A stretch of 64,000 nucleotides of DNA, from assembly GCA_949358305.1 (NCBI GenBank), contig OX442317.1:8064186-8128185 (forward strand), read 5' to 3'. Under the pieces are notes generated by a model. It saw nothing but the letters and a program-made list of their open reading frames with translations. It was not told the origin of the DNA and made no database searches. Positions 23,201 through 37,840 of this stretch are shown in pieces; within the stretch, counting starts at the first letter, position 1; every line of letters starts with the position of its first letter. This DNA comes from Strigamia acuminata (lineage: Eukaryota > Arthropoda > Chilopoda > Geophilomorpha > Linotaeniidae). The position numbers and the translations under genes were made by a program.

Positions 23201-26200
23201 AATGGATTAAATATCACATGCATACGCCTAACTCCTACAGTTGTTGAGATATCTGCAATAAACCAAGTATTCCGACTCCGACCACTTTTTCTCTTGAAAA
23301 ATTCCGTTTTCCGACCATATCTCTGCAACCGTAACAGATAGGCATATGCATGTGATGTTTAATCGCTTTTCTAGCTCATTTCCGATCAATTGAGCTCATT
23401 TCTGGGACTTTTTTAATTTTTGCCAATTTTGACAAAAACCCAAAGGCTAACCTATGGAGAAATGGCCAAAATCGGTCCAAAATTGAAAAAGTGCCAGAAA
23501 TGAGCTCAGAAGATCGAAAATGAGCTAAAAAATGGATTAAATATCACATGCATACGCCTAACTCCTACAGTTGTTGAGATATCTGCAATAAACCAAGTAT
23601 TCCGACTCCGACCACTTTTTCTCTTGAAAAATTCCGTTTTCCGACCATATCTCTGCAACCGTAACAGATAGGCATATGCATGTGATGTTTAATCGCTTTT
23701 CTAGCTCATTTCCGATCAATTGAGCTCATTTCTGGGACTTTTTTAATTTTTGCCAATTTTGACAAAAACCCAAAGGCTAACCTATGGAGAAATGGCCAAA
23801 ATCGGTCCAAAATTGAAAAAGTGCCAGAAATGAGCTCAGAAGATCGAAAATGAGCTAAAAAATGGATTAAATATCACATGCATACGCCTAACTCCTACAG
23901 TTGTTGAGATATCTGCAATAAACCAAGTATTCCGACTCCGACCACTTTTTCTCTTGAAAAATTCCGTTTTCCGACCATATCTCTGCAACCGTAACAGATA
24001 GGCATATGCATGTGATGTTTAATCGCTTTTCTAGCTCATTTCCGATCAATTGAGCTCATTTCTGGGACTTTTTTAATTTTTGCCAATTTTGACAAAAACC
24101 CAAAGGCTAACCTATGGAGAAATGGCCAAAATCGGTCCAAAATTGAAAAAGTGCCAGAAATGAGCTCAGAAGATCGAAAATGAGCTAAAAAATGGATTAA
24201 ATATCACATGCATACGCCTAACTCCTACAGTTGTTGAGATATCTGCAATAAACCAAGTATTCCGACTCCGACCACTTTTTCTCTTGAAAAATTCCGTTTT
24301 CCGACCATATCTCTGCAACCGTAACAGATAGGCATATGCATGTGATGTTTAATCGCTTTTCTAGCTCATTTCCGATCAATTGAGCTCATTTCTGGGACTT
24401 TTTTAATTTTTGCCAATTTTGACAAAAACCCAAAGGCTAACCTATGGAGAAATGGCCAAAATCGGTCCAAAATTGAAAAAGTGCCAGAAATGAGCTCAGA
24501 AGATCGAAAATGAGCTAAAAAATGGATTAAATATCACATGCATACGCCTAACTCCTACAGTTGTTGAGATATCTGCAATAAACCAAGTATTCCGACTCCG
24601 ACCACTTTTTCTCTTGAAAAATTCCGTTTTCCGACCATATCTCTGCAACCGTAACAGATAGGCATATGCATGTGATGTTTAATCGCTTTTCTAGCTCATT
24701 TCCGATCAATTGAGCTCATTTCTGGGACTTTTTTAATTTTTGCCAATTTTGACAAAAACCCAAAGGCTAACCTATGGAGAAATGGCCAAAATCGGTCCAA
24801 AATTGAAAAAGTGCCAGAAATGAGCTCAGAAGATCGAAAATGAGCTAAAAAATGGATTAAATATCACATGCATACGCCTAACTCCTACAGTTGTTGAGAT
24901 ATCTGCAATAAACCAAGTATTCCGACTCCGACCACTTTTTCTCTTGAAAAATTCCGTTTTCCGACCATATCTCTGCAACCGTAACAGATAGGCATATGCA
25001 TGTGATGTTTAATCGCTTTTCTAGCTCATTTCCGATCAATTGAGCTCATTTCTGGGACTTTTTTAATTTTTGCCAATTTTGACAAAAACCCAAAGGCTAA
25101 CCTATGGAGAAATGGCCAAAATCGGTCCAAAATTGAAAAAGTGCCAGAAATGAGCTCAGAAGATCGAAAATGAGCTAAAAAATGGATTAAATATCACATG
25201 CATACGCCTAATTCCTACAGTTGTTGAGATATCTGCAATAAACCAAGTATTCCGACTCCGACCACTTTTTCTCTTGAAAAATTCCGTTTTCCGACCATAT
25301 CTCTGCAACCGTAACAGATAGGCATATGCATGTGATGTTTAATCGCTTTTCTAGCTCATTTCCGATCAATTGAGCTCATTTCTGGGACTTTTTTAATTTT
25401 TGCCAATTTTGACAAAAACCCAAAGGCTAACCTATGGAGAAATGGCCAAAATCGGTCCAAAATTGAAAAAGTGCCAGAAATGAGCTCAGAAGATCGAAAA
25501 TGAGCTAAAAAATGGATTAAATATCACATGCATACGCCTAACTCCTACAGTTGTTGAGATATCTGCAATAAACCAAGTATTCCGACTCCGACCACTTTTT
25601 CTCTTGAAAAATTCCGTTTTCCGACCATATCTCTGCAACCGTAACAGATAGGCATATGCATGTGATGTTTAATCGCTTTTCTAGCTCATTTCCGATCAAT
25701 TGAGCTCATTTCTGGGACTTTTTTAATTTTTGCCAATTTTGACAAAAACCCAAAGGCTAACCTATGGAGAAATGGCCAAAATCGGTCCAAAATTGAAAAA
25801 GTGCCAGAAATGAGCTCAGAAGATCGAAAATGAGCTAAAAAATGGATTAAATATCACATGCATACGCCTAACTCCTACAGTTGTTGAGATATCTGCAATA
25901 AACCAAGTATTCCGACTCCGACCACTTTTTCTCTTGAAAAATTCCGTTTTACGACCATATCTCTGCAACCGTAACAGATAGGCATATGCATGTGATGTTT
26001 AATCGCTTTTCTAGCTCATTTCCGATCAATTGAGCTCATTTCTGGGACTTTTTTAATTTTTGCCAATTTTGACAAAAACCCAAAGGCTAACCTATGGAGA
26101 AATGGCCAAAATCGGTCCAAAATTGAAAAAGTGCCAGAAATGAGCTCAGAAGATCGAAAATGAGCTAAAAAATGGATTAAATATCACATGCATACGCCTA

Positions 26201-29200
26201 ACTCCTACAGTTGTTGAGATATCTGCAATAAACCAAGTATTCCGACTCCGACCACTTTTTCTCTTGAAAAATTCCGTTTTCCGACCATATCTCTGCAACC
26301 GTAACAGATAGGCATATGCATGTGATGTTTAATCGCTTTTCTAGCTCATTTCCGATCAATTGAGCTCATTTCTGGGACTTTTTTAATTTTTGCCAATTTT
26401 GACAAAAACCCAAAGGCTAACCTATGGAGAAATGGCCAAAATCGGTCCAAAATTGAAAAAGTGCCAGAAATGAGCTCAGAAGATCGAAAATGAGCTAAAA
26501 AATGGATTAAATATCACATGCATACGCCTAACTCCTACAGTTGTTGAGATATCTGCAATAAACCAAGTATTCCGACTCCGACCACTTTTTCTCTTGAAAA
26601 ATTCCGTTTTCCGACCATATCTCTGCAACCGTAACAGATAGGCATATGCATGTGATGTTTAATCGCTTTTCTAGCTCATTTCCGATCAATTGAGCTCATT
26701 TCTGGGACTTTTTTAATTTTTGCCAATTTTGACAAAAACCCAAAGGCTAACCTATGGAGAAATGGCCAAAATCGGTCCAAAATTGAAAAAGTGCCAGAAA
26801 TGAGCTCAGAAGATCGAAAATGAGCTAAAAAATGGATTAAATATCACATGCATACGCCTAACTCCTACAGTTGTTGAGATATCTGCAATAAACCAAGTAT
26901 TCCGACTCCGACCACTTTTTCTCTTGAAAAATTCCGTTTTCCGACCATATCTCTGCAACCGTAACAGATAGGCATATGCATGTGATGTTTAATCGCTTTT
27001 CTAGCTCATTTCCGATCAATTGAGCTCATTTCTGGGACTTTTTTAATTTTTGCCAATTTTGACAAAAACCCAAAGGCTAACCTATGGAGAAATGGCCAAA
27101 ATCGGTCCAAAATTGAAAAAGTGCCAGAAATGAGCTCAGAAGATCGAAAATGAGCTAAAAAATGGATTAAATATCACATGCATACGCCTAACTCCTACAG
27201 TTGTTGAGATATCTGCAATAAACCAAGTATTCCGACTCCGACCACTTTTTCTCTTGAAAAATTCCGTTTTCCGACCATATCTCTGCAACCGTAACAGATA
27301 GGCATATGCATGTGATGTTTAATCGCTTTTCTAGCTCATTTCCGATCAATTGAGCTCATTTCTGGGACTTTTTTAATTTTTGCCAATTTTGACAAAAACC
27401 CAAAGGCTAACCTATGGAGAAATGGCCAAAATCGGTCCAAAATTGAAAAAGTGCCAGAAATGAGCTCAGAAGATCGAAAATGAGCTAAAAAATGGATTAA
27501 ATATCACATGCATACGCCTAACTCCTACAGTTGTTGAGATATCTGCAATAAACCAAGTATTCCGACTCCGACCACTTTTTCTCTTGAAAAATTCCGTTTT
27601 CCGACCATATCTCTGCAACCGTAACAGATAGGCATATGCATGTGATGTTTAATCGCTTTTCTAGCTCATTTCCGATCAATTGAGCTCATTTCTGGGACTT
27701 TTTTAATTTTTGCCAATTTTGACAAAAACCCAAAGGCTAACCTATGGAGAAATGGCCAAAATCGGTCCAAAATTGAAAAAGTGCCAGAAATGAGCTCAGA
27801 AGATCGAAAATGAGCTAAAAAATGGATTAAATATCACATGCATACGCCTAACTCCTACAGTTGTTGAGATATCTGCAATAAACCAAGTATTCCGACTCCG
27901 ACCACTTTTTCTCTTGAAAAATTCCGTTTTCCGACCATATCTCTGCAACCGTAACAGATAGGCATATGCATGTGATGTTTAATCGCTTTTCTAGCTCATT
28001 TCCGATCAATTGAGCTCATTTCTGGGACTTTTTTAATTTTTGCCAATTTTGACAAAAACCCAAAGGCTAACCTATGGAGAAATGGCCAAAATCGGTCCAA
28101 AATTGAAAAAGTGCCAGAAATGAGCTCAGAAGATCGAAAATGAGCTAAAAAATGGATTAAATATCACATGCATACGCCTAACTCCTACAGTTGTTGAGAT
28201 ATCTGCAATAAACCAAGTATTCCGACTCCGACCACTTTTTCTCTTGAAAAATTCCGTTTTCCGACCATATCTCTGCAACCGTAACAGATAGGCATATGCA
28301 TGTGATGTTTAATCGCTTTTCTAGCTCATTTCCGATCAATTGAGCTCATTTCTGGGACTTTTTTAATTTTTGCCAATTTTGACAAAAACCCAAAGGCTAA
28401 CCTATGGAGAAATGGCCAAAATCGGTCCAAAATTGAAAAAGTGCCAGAAATGAGCTCAGAAGATCGAAAATGAGCTAAAAAATGGATTAAATATCACATG
28501 CATACGCCTAACTCCTACAGTTGTTGAGATATCTGCAATAAACCAAGTATTCCGACTCCGACCACTTTTTCTCTTGAAAAATTCCGTTTTCCGACCATAT
28601 CTCTGCAACCGTAACAGATAGGCATATGCATGTGATGTTTAATCGCTTTTCTAGCTCATTTCCGATCAATTGAGCTCATTTCTGGGACTTTTTTAATTTT
28701 TGCCAATTTTGACAAAAACCCAAAGGCTAACCTATGGAGAAATGGCCAAAATCGGTCCAAAATTGAAAAAGTGCCAGAAATGAGCTCAGAAGATCGAAAA
28801 TGAGCTAAAAAATGGATTAAATATCACATGCATACGCCTAATTCCTACAGTTGTTGAGATATCTGCAATAAACCAAGTATTCCGACTCCGACCACTTTTT
28901 CTCTTGAAAAATTCCGTTTTCCGACCATATCTCTGCAACCGTAACAGATAGGCATATGCATGTGATGTTTAATCGCTTTTCTAGCTCATTTCCGATCAAT
29001 TGAGCTCATTTCTGGGACTTTTTTAATTTTTGCCAATTTTGACAAAAACCCAAAGGCTAACCTATGGAGAAATGGCCAAAATCGGTCCAAAATTGAAAAA
29101 GTGCCAGAAATGAGCTCAGAAGATCGAAAATGAGCTAAAAAATGGATTAAATATCACATGCATACGCCTAACTCCTACAGTTGTTGAGATATCTGCAATA

Positions 29201-32200
29201 AACCAAGTATTCCGACTCCGACCACTTTTTCTCTTGAAAAATTCCGTTTTCCGACCATATCTCTGCAACCGTAACAGATAGGCATATGCATGTGATGTTT
29301 AATCGCTTTTCTAGCTCATTTCCGATCAATTGAGCTCATTTCTGGGACTTTTTTAATTTTTGCCAATTTTGACAAAAACCCAAAGGCTAACCTATGGAGA
29401 AATGGCCAAAATCGGTCCAAAATTGAAAAAGTGCCAGAAATGAGCTCAGAAGATCGAAAATGAGCTAAAAAATGGATTAAATATCACATGCATACGCCTA
29501 ACTCCTACAGTTGTTGAGATATCTGCAATAAACCAAGTATTCCGACTCCGACCACTTTTTCTCTTGAAAAATTCCGTTTTCCGACCATATCTCTGCAACC
29601 GTAACAGATAGGCATATGCATGTGATGTTTAATCGCTTTTCTAGCTCATTTCCGATCAATTGAGCTCATTTCTGGGACTTTTTTAATTTTTGCCAATTTT
29701 GACAAAAACCCAAAGGCTAACCTATGGAGAAATGGCCAAAATCGGTCCAAAATTGAAAGAGTGCCAGAAATGAGCTCAGAAGATCGAAAATGAGCTAAAA
29801 AATGGATTAAATATCACATGCATACGCCTAACTCCTACAGTTGTTGAGATATCTGCAATAAACCAAGTATTCCGACTCCGACCACTTTTTCTCTTGAAAA
29901 ATTCCGTTTTCCGACCATATCTCTGCAACCGTAACAGATAGGCATATGCATGTGATGTTTAATCGCTTTTCTAGCTCATTTCCGATCAATTGAGCTCATT
30001 TCTGGGACTTTTTTAATTTTTGCCAATTTTGACAAAAACCCAAAGGCTAACCTATGGAGAAATGGCCAAAATCGGTCCAAAATTGAAAAAGTGCCAGAAA
30101 TGAGCTCAGAAGATCGAAAATGAGCTAAAAAATGGATTAAATATCACATGCATACGCCTAACTCCTACAGTTGTTGAGATATCTGCAATAAACCAAGTAT
30201 TCCGACTCCGACCACTTTTTCTCTTGAAAAATTCCGTTTTCCGACCATATCTCTGCAACCGTAACAGATAGGCATATGCATGTGATGTTTATTCGCTTTT
30301 CTAGCTCATTTTCGATCAATTGAGCTCATTTCTGGGACTTTTTTAATTTTTGCCAATTTTGACAAAAACCCAAAGGCTAACCTATGGAGAAATGGCCAAA
30401 ATCGGTCCAAAATTGAAAAAGTGCCAGAAATGAGCTCAGAAGATCGAAAATGAGCTAAAAAATGGATTAAATATCACATGCATACGCCTAACTCCTACAG
30501 TTGTTGAGATATCTGCAATAAACCAAGTATTCCGACTCCGACCACTTTTTCTCTTGAAAAATTCCGTTTTCCGACCATATCTCTGCAACCGTAACAGATA
30601 GGCATATGCATGTGATGTTTAATCGCTTTTCTAGCTCATTTCCGATCAATTGAGCTCATTTCTGGGACTTTTTTAATTTTTGCCAATTTTGACAAAAACC
30701 CAAAGGCTAACCTATGGAGAAATGGCCAAAATCGGTCCAAAATTGAAAAAGTGCCAGAAATGAGCTCAGAAGATCGAAAATGAGCTAAAAAATGGATTAA
30801 ATATCACATGCATACGCCTAACTCCTACAGTTGTTGAGATATCTGCAATAAACCAAGTATTCCGACTCCGACCACTTTTTCTCTTGAAAAATTCCGTTTT
30901 CCGACCATATCTCTGCAACCGTAACAGATAGGCATATGCATGTGATGTTTAATCGCTTTTCTAGCTCATTTCCGATCAATTGAGCTCATTTCTGGGACTT
31001 TTTTAATTTTTGCCAATTTTGACAAAAACCCAAAGGCTAACCTATGGAGAAATGGCCAAAATCGGTCCAAAATTGAAAAAGTGCCAGAAATGAGCTCAGA
31101 AGATCGAAAATGAGCTAAAAAATGGATTAAATATCACATGCATACGCCTAACTCCTACAGTTGTTGAGATATCTGCAATAAACCAAGTATTCCGACTCCG
31201 ACCACTTTTTCTCTTGAAAAATTCCGTTTTCCGACCATATCTCTGCAACCGTAACAGATAGGCATATGCATGTGATGTTTAATCGCTTTTCTAGCTCATT
31301 TCCGATCAATTGAGCTCATTTCTGGGACTTTTTTAATTTTTGCCAATTTTGACAAAAACCCAAAGGCTAACCTATGGAGAAATGGCCAAAATCGGTCCAA
31401 AATTGAAAAAGTGCCAGAAATGAGCTCAGAAGATCGAAAATGAGCTAAAAAATGGATTAAATATCACATGCATACGCCTAACTCCTACAGTTGTTGAGAT
31501 ATCTGCAATAAACCAAGTATTCCGACTCCGACCACTTTTTCTCTTGAAAAATTCCGTTTTCCGACCATATCTCTGCAACCGTAACAGATAGGCATATGCA
31601 TGTGATGTTTAATCGCTTTTCTAGCTCATTTCCGATCAATTGAGCTCATTTCTGGGACTTTTTTAATTTTTGCCAATTTTGACAAAAACCCAAAGGCTAA
31701 CCTATGGAGAAATGGCCAAAATCGGTCCAAAATTGAAAAAGTGCCAGAAATGAGCTCAGAAGATCGAAAATGAGCTAAAAAATGGATTAAATATCACATG
31801 CATACGCCTAACTCCTACAGTTGTTGAGATATCTGCAATAAACCAAGTATTCCGACTCCGACCACTTTTTCTCTTGAAAAATTCCGTTTTCCGACCATAT
31901 CTCTGCAACCGTAACAGATAGGCATATGCATGTGATGTTTAATCGCTTTTCTAGCTCATTTCCGATCAATTGAGCTCATTTCTGGGACTTTTTTAATTTT
32001 TGCCAATTTTGACAAAAACCCAAAGGCTAACCTATGGAGAAATGGCCAAAATCGGTCCAAAATTGAAAAAGTGCCAGAAATGAGCTCAGAAGATCGAAAA
32101 TGAGCTAAAAAATGGATTAAATATCACATGCATACGCCTAATTCCTACAGTTGTTGAGATATCTGCAATAAACCAAGTATTCCGACTCCGACCACTTTTT

Positions 32201-32373
32201 CTCTTGAAAAATTCCGTTTTCCGACCATATCTCTGCAACCGTAACAGATAGGCATATGCATGTGATGTTTAATCGCTTTTCTAGCTCATTTCCGATCGAT
32301 TGAGCTCATTTCTGGGACTTTTTTAATTTTTGCCAATTTTGACAAAAACCCAAAGGCTAACCTATGGAGAAAT

Positions 32374-33212
32374 GGGGAGCCCGCTGGGGAGCCCGCTGGG
32401 GAGCCCGCTGGGGAGCCCGCTGGGGAGCCCGCTGGGGAGCCCGCTGGGGAGCCCGCTGGGGAGCCCGCTGGGGAGCCCGCTGGGGAGCCCGCTGGGGAGC
32501 CCGCTGGGGAGCCCGCTGGGGAGCCCGCTGGGGAGCCCGCTGGGGAGCCCGCTGGGGAGCCCGCTGGGGAGCCCGCTGGGGAGCCCGCTGGGGAGCCCGC
32601 TGGGGAGCCCGCTGGGGAGCCCGCTGGGGAGCCCGCTGGGGAGCCCGCTGGGGAGCCCGCTGGGGAGCCCGCTGGGGAGCCCGCTGGGGAGCCCGCTGGG
32701 GAGCCCGCTGGGGAGCCCGCTGGGGAGCCCGCTGGGGAGCCCGCTGGGGAGCCCGCTGGGGAGCCCGCTGGGGAGCCCGCTGGGGAGCCCGCTGGGGAGC
32801 CCGCTGGGGAGCCCGCTGGGGAGCCCGCTGGGGAGCCCGCTGGGGAGCCCGCTGGGGAGCCCGCTGGGGAGCCCGCTGGGGAGCCCGCTGGGGAGCCCGC
32901 TGGGGAGCCCGCTGGGGAGCCCGCTGGGGAGCCCGCTGGGGAGCCCGCTGGGGAGCCCGCTGGGGAGCCCGCTGGGGAGCCCGCTGGGGAGCCCGCTGGG
33001 GAGCCCGCTGGGGAGCCCGCTGGGGAGCCCGCTGGGGAGCCCGCTGGGGAGCCCGCTGGGGAGCCCGCTGGGGAGCCCGCTGGGGAGCCCGCTGGGGAGC
33101 CCGCTGGGGAGCCCGCTGGGGAGCCCGCTGGGGAGCCCGCTGGGGAGCCCGCTGGGGAGCCCGCTGGGGAGCCCGCTGGGGAGCCCGCTGGGGAGCCCGC
33201 TGGGGAGCCCGC
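32374..33212. repeat. 12-bp GC minisatellite, about 70 copies
   Basis: GGGGAGCCCGCT repeated with no variants seen, replacing about 27 bp of a satellite unit (from CCAAAATCGG to the GT before GCCAGAAATGAG). It is open in all plus frames (Gly-Ser-Pro-Leu, Gly-Ala-Arg-Trp, Gly-Glu-Pro-Ala), an artefact of the repeat and not a gene. Confidence 0.95.
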
Positions 33213-35155
33213 CAGAAATGAGCTCAGAAGATCGAAAATGAGCTAAAAAATGGATTAAATATCACATGCATACGCCTAACTCCTACAGTTGTTGAGATAT
33301 CTGCAATAAACCAAGTATTCCGACCACTTTTTCTCTTGAAAAATTCCGTTTTCCGACCATATCTCTGCAACCGTAACAGATAGGCATATGCATGTGATGT
33401 TTAATCGCTTTTCTAGCTCATTTCCGATCGATTGAGCTCATTTCTGGGACTTTTTCAGTTTTTGCCAATTTTGACAAAAACCCAAAGGTTAACCTATGGA
33501 AAAATGGTCAAAATCGGTCCAAAATTGAAAAAGTGCCAGAAATGAGCTCAGAAGATCGAAAATGAGCTTAAAAATGGATTAAATATCACATGCATACGCC
33601 TAACTCCTACAGTTGTTGAGATATCTGCAATAAACCAAGTATTCCGACTCCGACCACTTTTTCTCTTGAAAAATTCCGTTTTCCGACCATATCTCTGCAA
33701 CCGTAACAGATAGGCATATGCATGTGATGTTTAATCGCTTTTCTAGCTCATTTCCGATCAATTGAGCTCATTTCTGGGACTTTTTTAATTTTTGCCAATT
33801 TTGACAAAAACCCAAAGGCTAACCTATGGAGAAATGGCCAAAATCGGTCCAAAATTGAAAAAGTGCCAGAAATGAGCTCAGAAGATCGAAAATGAGCTAA
33901 AAAATGGATTAAATATTACATGCATACGCCTAACTCCTACAGTTGTTGAGATATCTGCAATAAACCAAGTATTCCGACTCCGACCACTTTTTCTCTTGAA
34001 AAATTCCGTTTTCCGACCATATCTCTGCAACCGTAACAGATAGGCATATGCATGTGATGTTTAATCGCTTTTCTAGCTCATTTCCGATCAATTGAGCTCA
34101 TTTCTGGGACTTTTTTAATTTTTGCCAATTTTGACAAAAACCCAAAGGCTAACCTATGGAGAAATGGCCAAAATCGGTCCAAAATTGAAAAAGTGCCAGA
34201 AATGAGCTCAGAAGATCGAAAATGAGCTAAAAAATGGATTAAATATCACATGCATACGCCTAACTCCTACAGTTGTTGAGATATCTGCAATAAACCAAGT
34301 ATTCCGACTCCGACCACTTTTTCTCTTGAAAAATTCCGTTTTCCGACCATATCTCTGCAACCGTAACAGATAGGCATATGCATGTGATGTTTAATCGCTT
34401 TTCTAGCTCATTTCCGATCAATTGAGCTCATTTCTGGGACTTTTTTAATTTTTGCCAATTTTGACAAAAACCCAAAGGCTAACCTATGGAGAAATGGCCA
34501 AAATCGGTCCAAAATTGAAAAAGTGCCAGAAATGAGCTCAGAAGATCGAAAATGAGCTAAAAAATGGATTAAATATCACATGCATACGCCTAACTCCTAC
34601 AGTTGTTGAGATATCTGCAATAAACCAAGTATTCCGACTCCGACCACTTTTTCTCTTGAAAAATTCCGTTTTCCGACCATATCTCTGCAACCGTAACAGA
34701 TAGGCATATGCATGTGATGTTTAATCGCTTTTCTAGCTCATTTCCGATCAATTGAGCTCATTTCTGGGACTTTTTTAATTTTTGCCAATTTTGACAAAAA
34801 CCCAAAGGCTAACCTATGGAGAAATGGCCAAAATCGGTCCAAAATTGAAAAAGTGCCAGAAATGAGCTCAGAAGATCGAAAATGAGCTAAAAAATGGATT
34901 AAATATCACATGCATACGCCTAATTCCTACAGTTGTTGAGATATCTGCAATAAACCAAGTATTCCGACTCCGACCACTTTTTCTCTTGAAAAATTCCGTT
35001 TTCCGACCATATCTCTGCAACCGTAACAGATAGGCATATGCATGTGATGTTTAATCGCTTTTCTAGCTCATTTCCGATCGATTGAGCTCATTTCTGGGAC
35101 TTTTTTAATTTTTGCCAATTTTGACAAAAACCCAAAGGCTAACCTATGGAGAAAT

Positions 35156-36078
35156 GGGGAGCCCGCTGGGGAGCCCGCTGGGGAGCCCGCTGGGGAGCCC
35201 GCTGGGGAGCCCGCTGGGGAGCCCGCTGGGGAGCCCGCTGGGGAGCCCGCTGGGGAGCCCGCTGGGGAGCCCGCTGGGGAGCCCGCTGGGGAGCCCGCTG
35301 GGGAGCCCGCTGGGGAGCCCGCTGGGGAGCCCGCTGGGGAGCCCGCTGGGGAGCCCGCTGGGGAGCCCGCTGGGGAGCCCGCTGGGGAGCCCGCTGGGGA
35401 GCCCGCTGGGGAGCCCGCTGGGGAGCCCGCTGGGGAGCCCGCTGGGGAGCCCGCTGGGGAGCCCGCTGGGGAGCCCGCTGGGGAGCCCGCTGGGGAGCCC
35501 GCTGGGGAGCCCGCTGGGGAGCCCGCTGGGGAGCCCGCTGGGGAGCCCGCTGGGGAGCCCGCTGGGGAGCCCGCTGGGGAGCCCGCTGGGGAGCCCGCTG
35601 GGGAGCCCGCTGGGGAGCCCGCTGGGGAGCCCGCTGGGGAGCCCGCTGGGGAGCCCGCTGGGGAGCCCGCTGGGGAGCCCGCTGGGGAGCCCGCTGGGGA
35701 GCCCGCTGGGGAGCCCGCTGGGGAGCCCGCTGGGGAGCCCGCTGGGGAGCCCGCTGGGGAGCCCGCTGGGGAGCCCGCTGGGGAGCCCGCTGGGGAGCCC
35801 GCTGGGGAGCCCGCTGGGGAGCCCGCTGGGGAGCCCGCTGGGGAGCCCGCTGGGGAGCCCGCTGGGGAGCCCGCTGGGGAGCCCGCTGGGGAGCCCGCTG
35901 GGGAGCCCGCTGGGGAGCCCGCTGGGGAGCCCGCTGGGGAGCCCGCTGGGGAGCCCGCTGGGGAGCCCGCTGGGGAGCCCGCTGGGGAGCCCGCTGGGGA
36001 GCCCGCTGGGGAGCCCGCTGGGGAGCCCGCTGGGGAGCCCGCTGGGGAGCCCGCTGGGGAGCCCGCTGGGGAGCCCGC
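35156..36078. repeat. 12-bp GC minisatellite, about 77 copies
   Basis: Same repeat and same junctions with the satellite as the array at 32374; only copy number differs. Confidence 0.95.
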
Positions 36079-37037
36079 CAGAAATGAGCTCAGAAGATCG
36101 AAAATGAGCTAAAAAATGGATTAAATATCACATGCATACGCCTAACTCCTACAGTTGTTGAGATATCTGCAATAAACCAAGTATTCCGACTCCGACCACT
36201 TTTTCTCTTGAAAAATTCCGTTTTCCGACCATATCTCTGCAACCGTAACAGATAGGCATATGCATGTGATGTTTAATCGCTTTTCTAGCTCATTTCCGAT
36301 CAATTGAGCTCATTTCTGGGACTTTTTTAATTTTTGCCAATTTTGACAAAAACCCAAAGGCTAACCTATGGAGAAATGGCCAAAATCGGTCCAAAATTGA
36401 AAAAGTGCCAGAAATGAGCTCAGAAGATCGAAAATGAGCTAAAAAATGGATTAAATATCACATGCATACGCCTAACTCCTACAGTTGTTGAGATATCTGC
36501 AATAAACCAAGTATTCCGACTCCGACCACTTTTTCTCTTGAAAAATTCCGTTTTCCGACCATATCTCTGCAACCGTAACAGATAGGCATATGCATGTGAT
36601 GTTTAATCGCTTTTCTAGCTCATTTCCGATCAATTGAGCTCATTTCTGGGACTTTTTTAATTTTTGCCAATTTTGACAAAAACCCAAAGGCTAACCTATG
36701 GAGAAATGGCCAAAATCGGTCCAAAATTGAAAAAGTGCCAGAAATGAGCTCAGAAGATCGAAAATGAGCTAAAAAATGGATTAAATATCACATGCATACG
36801 CCTAATTCCTACAGTTGTTGAGATATCTGCAATAAACCAAGTATTCCGACTCCGACCACTTTTTCTCTTGAAAAATTCCGTTTTCCGACCATATCTCTGC
36901 AACCGTAACAGATAGGCATATGCATGTGATGTTTAATCGCTTTTCTAGCTCATTTCCGATCGATTGAGCTCATTTCTGGGACTTTTTTAATTTTTGCCAA
37001 TTTTGACAAAAACCCAAAGGCTAACCTATGGAGAAAT

Positions 37038-37840
37038 GGGGAGCCCGCTGGGGAGCCCGCTGGGGAGCCCGCTGGGGAGCCCGCTGGGGAGCCCGCTGGG
37101 GAGCCCGCTGGGGAGCCCGCTGGGGAGCCCGCTGGGGAGCCCGCTGGGGAGCCCGCTGGGGAGCCCGCTGGGGAGCCCGCTGGGGAGCCCGCTGGGGAGC
37201 CCGCTGGGGAGCCCGCTGGGGAGCCCGCTGGGGAGCCCGCTGGGGAGCCCGCTGGGGAGCCCGCTGGGGAGCCCGCTGGGGAGCCCGCTGGGGAGCCCGC
37301 TGGGGAGCCCGCTGGGGAGCCCGCTGGGGAGCCCGCTGGGGAGCCCGCTGGGGAGCCCGCTGGGGAGCCCGCTGGGGAGCCCGCTGGGGAGCCCGCTGGG
37401 GAGCCCGCTGGGGAGCCCGCTGGGGAGCCCGCTGGGGAGCCCGCTGGGGAGCCCGCTGGGGAGCCCGCTGGGGAGCCCGCTGGGGAGCCCGCTGGGGAGC
37501 CCGCTGGGGAGCCCGCTGGGGAGCCCGCTGGGGAGCCCGCTGGGGAGCCCGCTGGGGAGCCCGCTGGGGAGCCCGCTGGGGAGCCCGCTGGGGAGCCCGC
37601 TGGGGAGCCCGCTGGGGAGCCCGCTGGGGAGCCCGCTGGGGAGCCCGCTGGGGAGCCCGCTGGGGAGCCCGCTGGGGAGCCCGCTGGGGAGCCCGCTGGG
37701 GAGCCCGCTGGGGAGCCCGCTGGGGAGCCCGCTGGGGAGCCCGCTGGGGAGCCCGCTGGGGAGCCCGCTGGGGAGCCCGCTGGGGAGCCCGCTGGGGAGC
37801 CCGCTGGGGAGCCCGCTGGGGAGCCCGCTGGGGAGCCCGC
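37038..37840. repeat. 12-bp GC minisatellite, about 67 copies
   Basis: Third array with the same junctions. The unit before it shares the variant words CCTAATTCCTAC and GATCGATTGAG with the units before the other two arrays. Confidence 0.95.
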
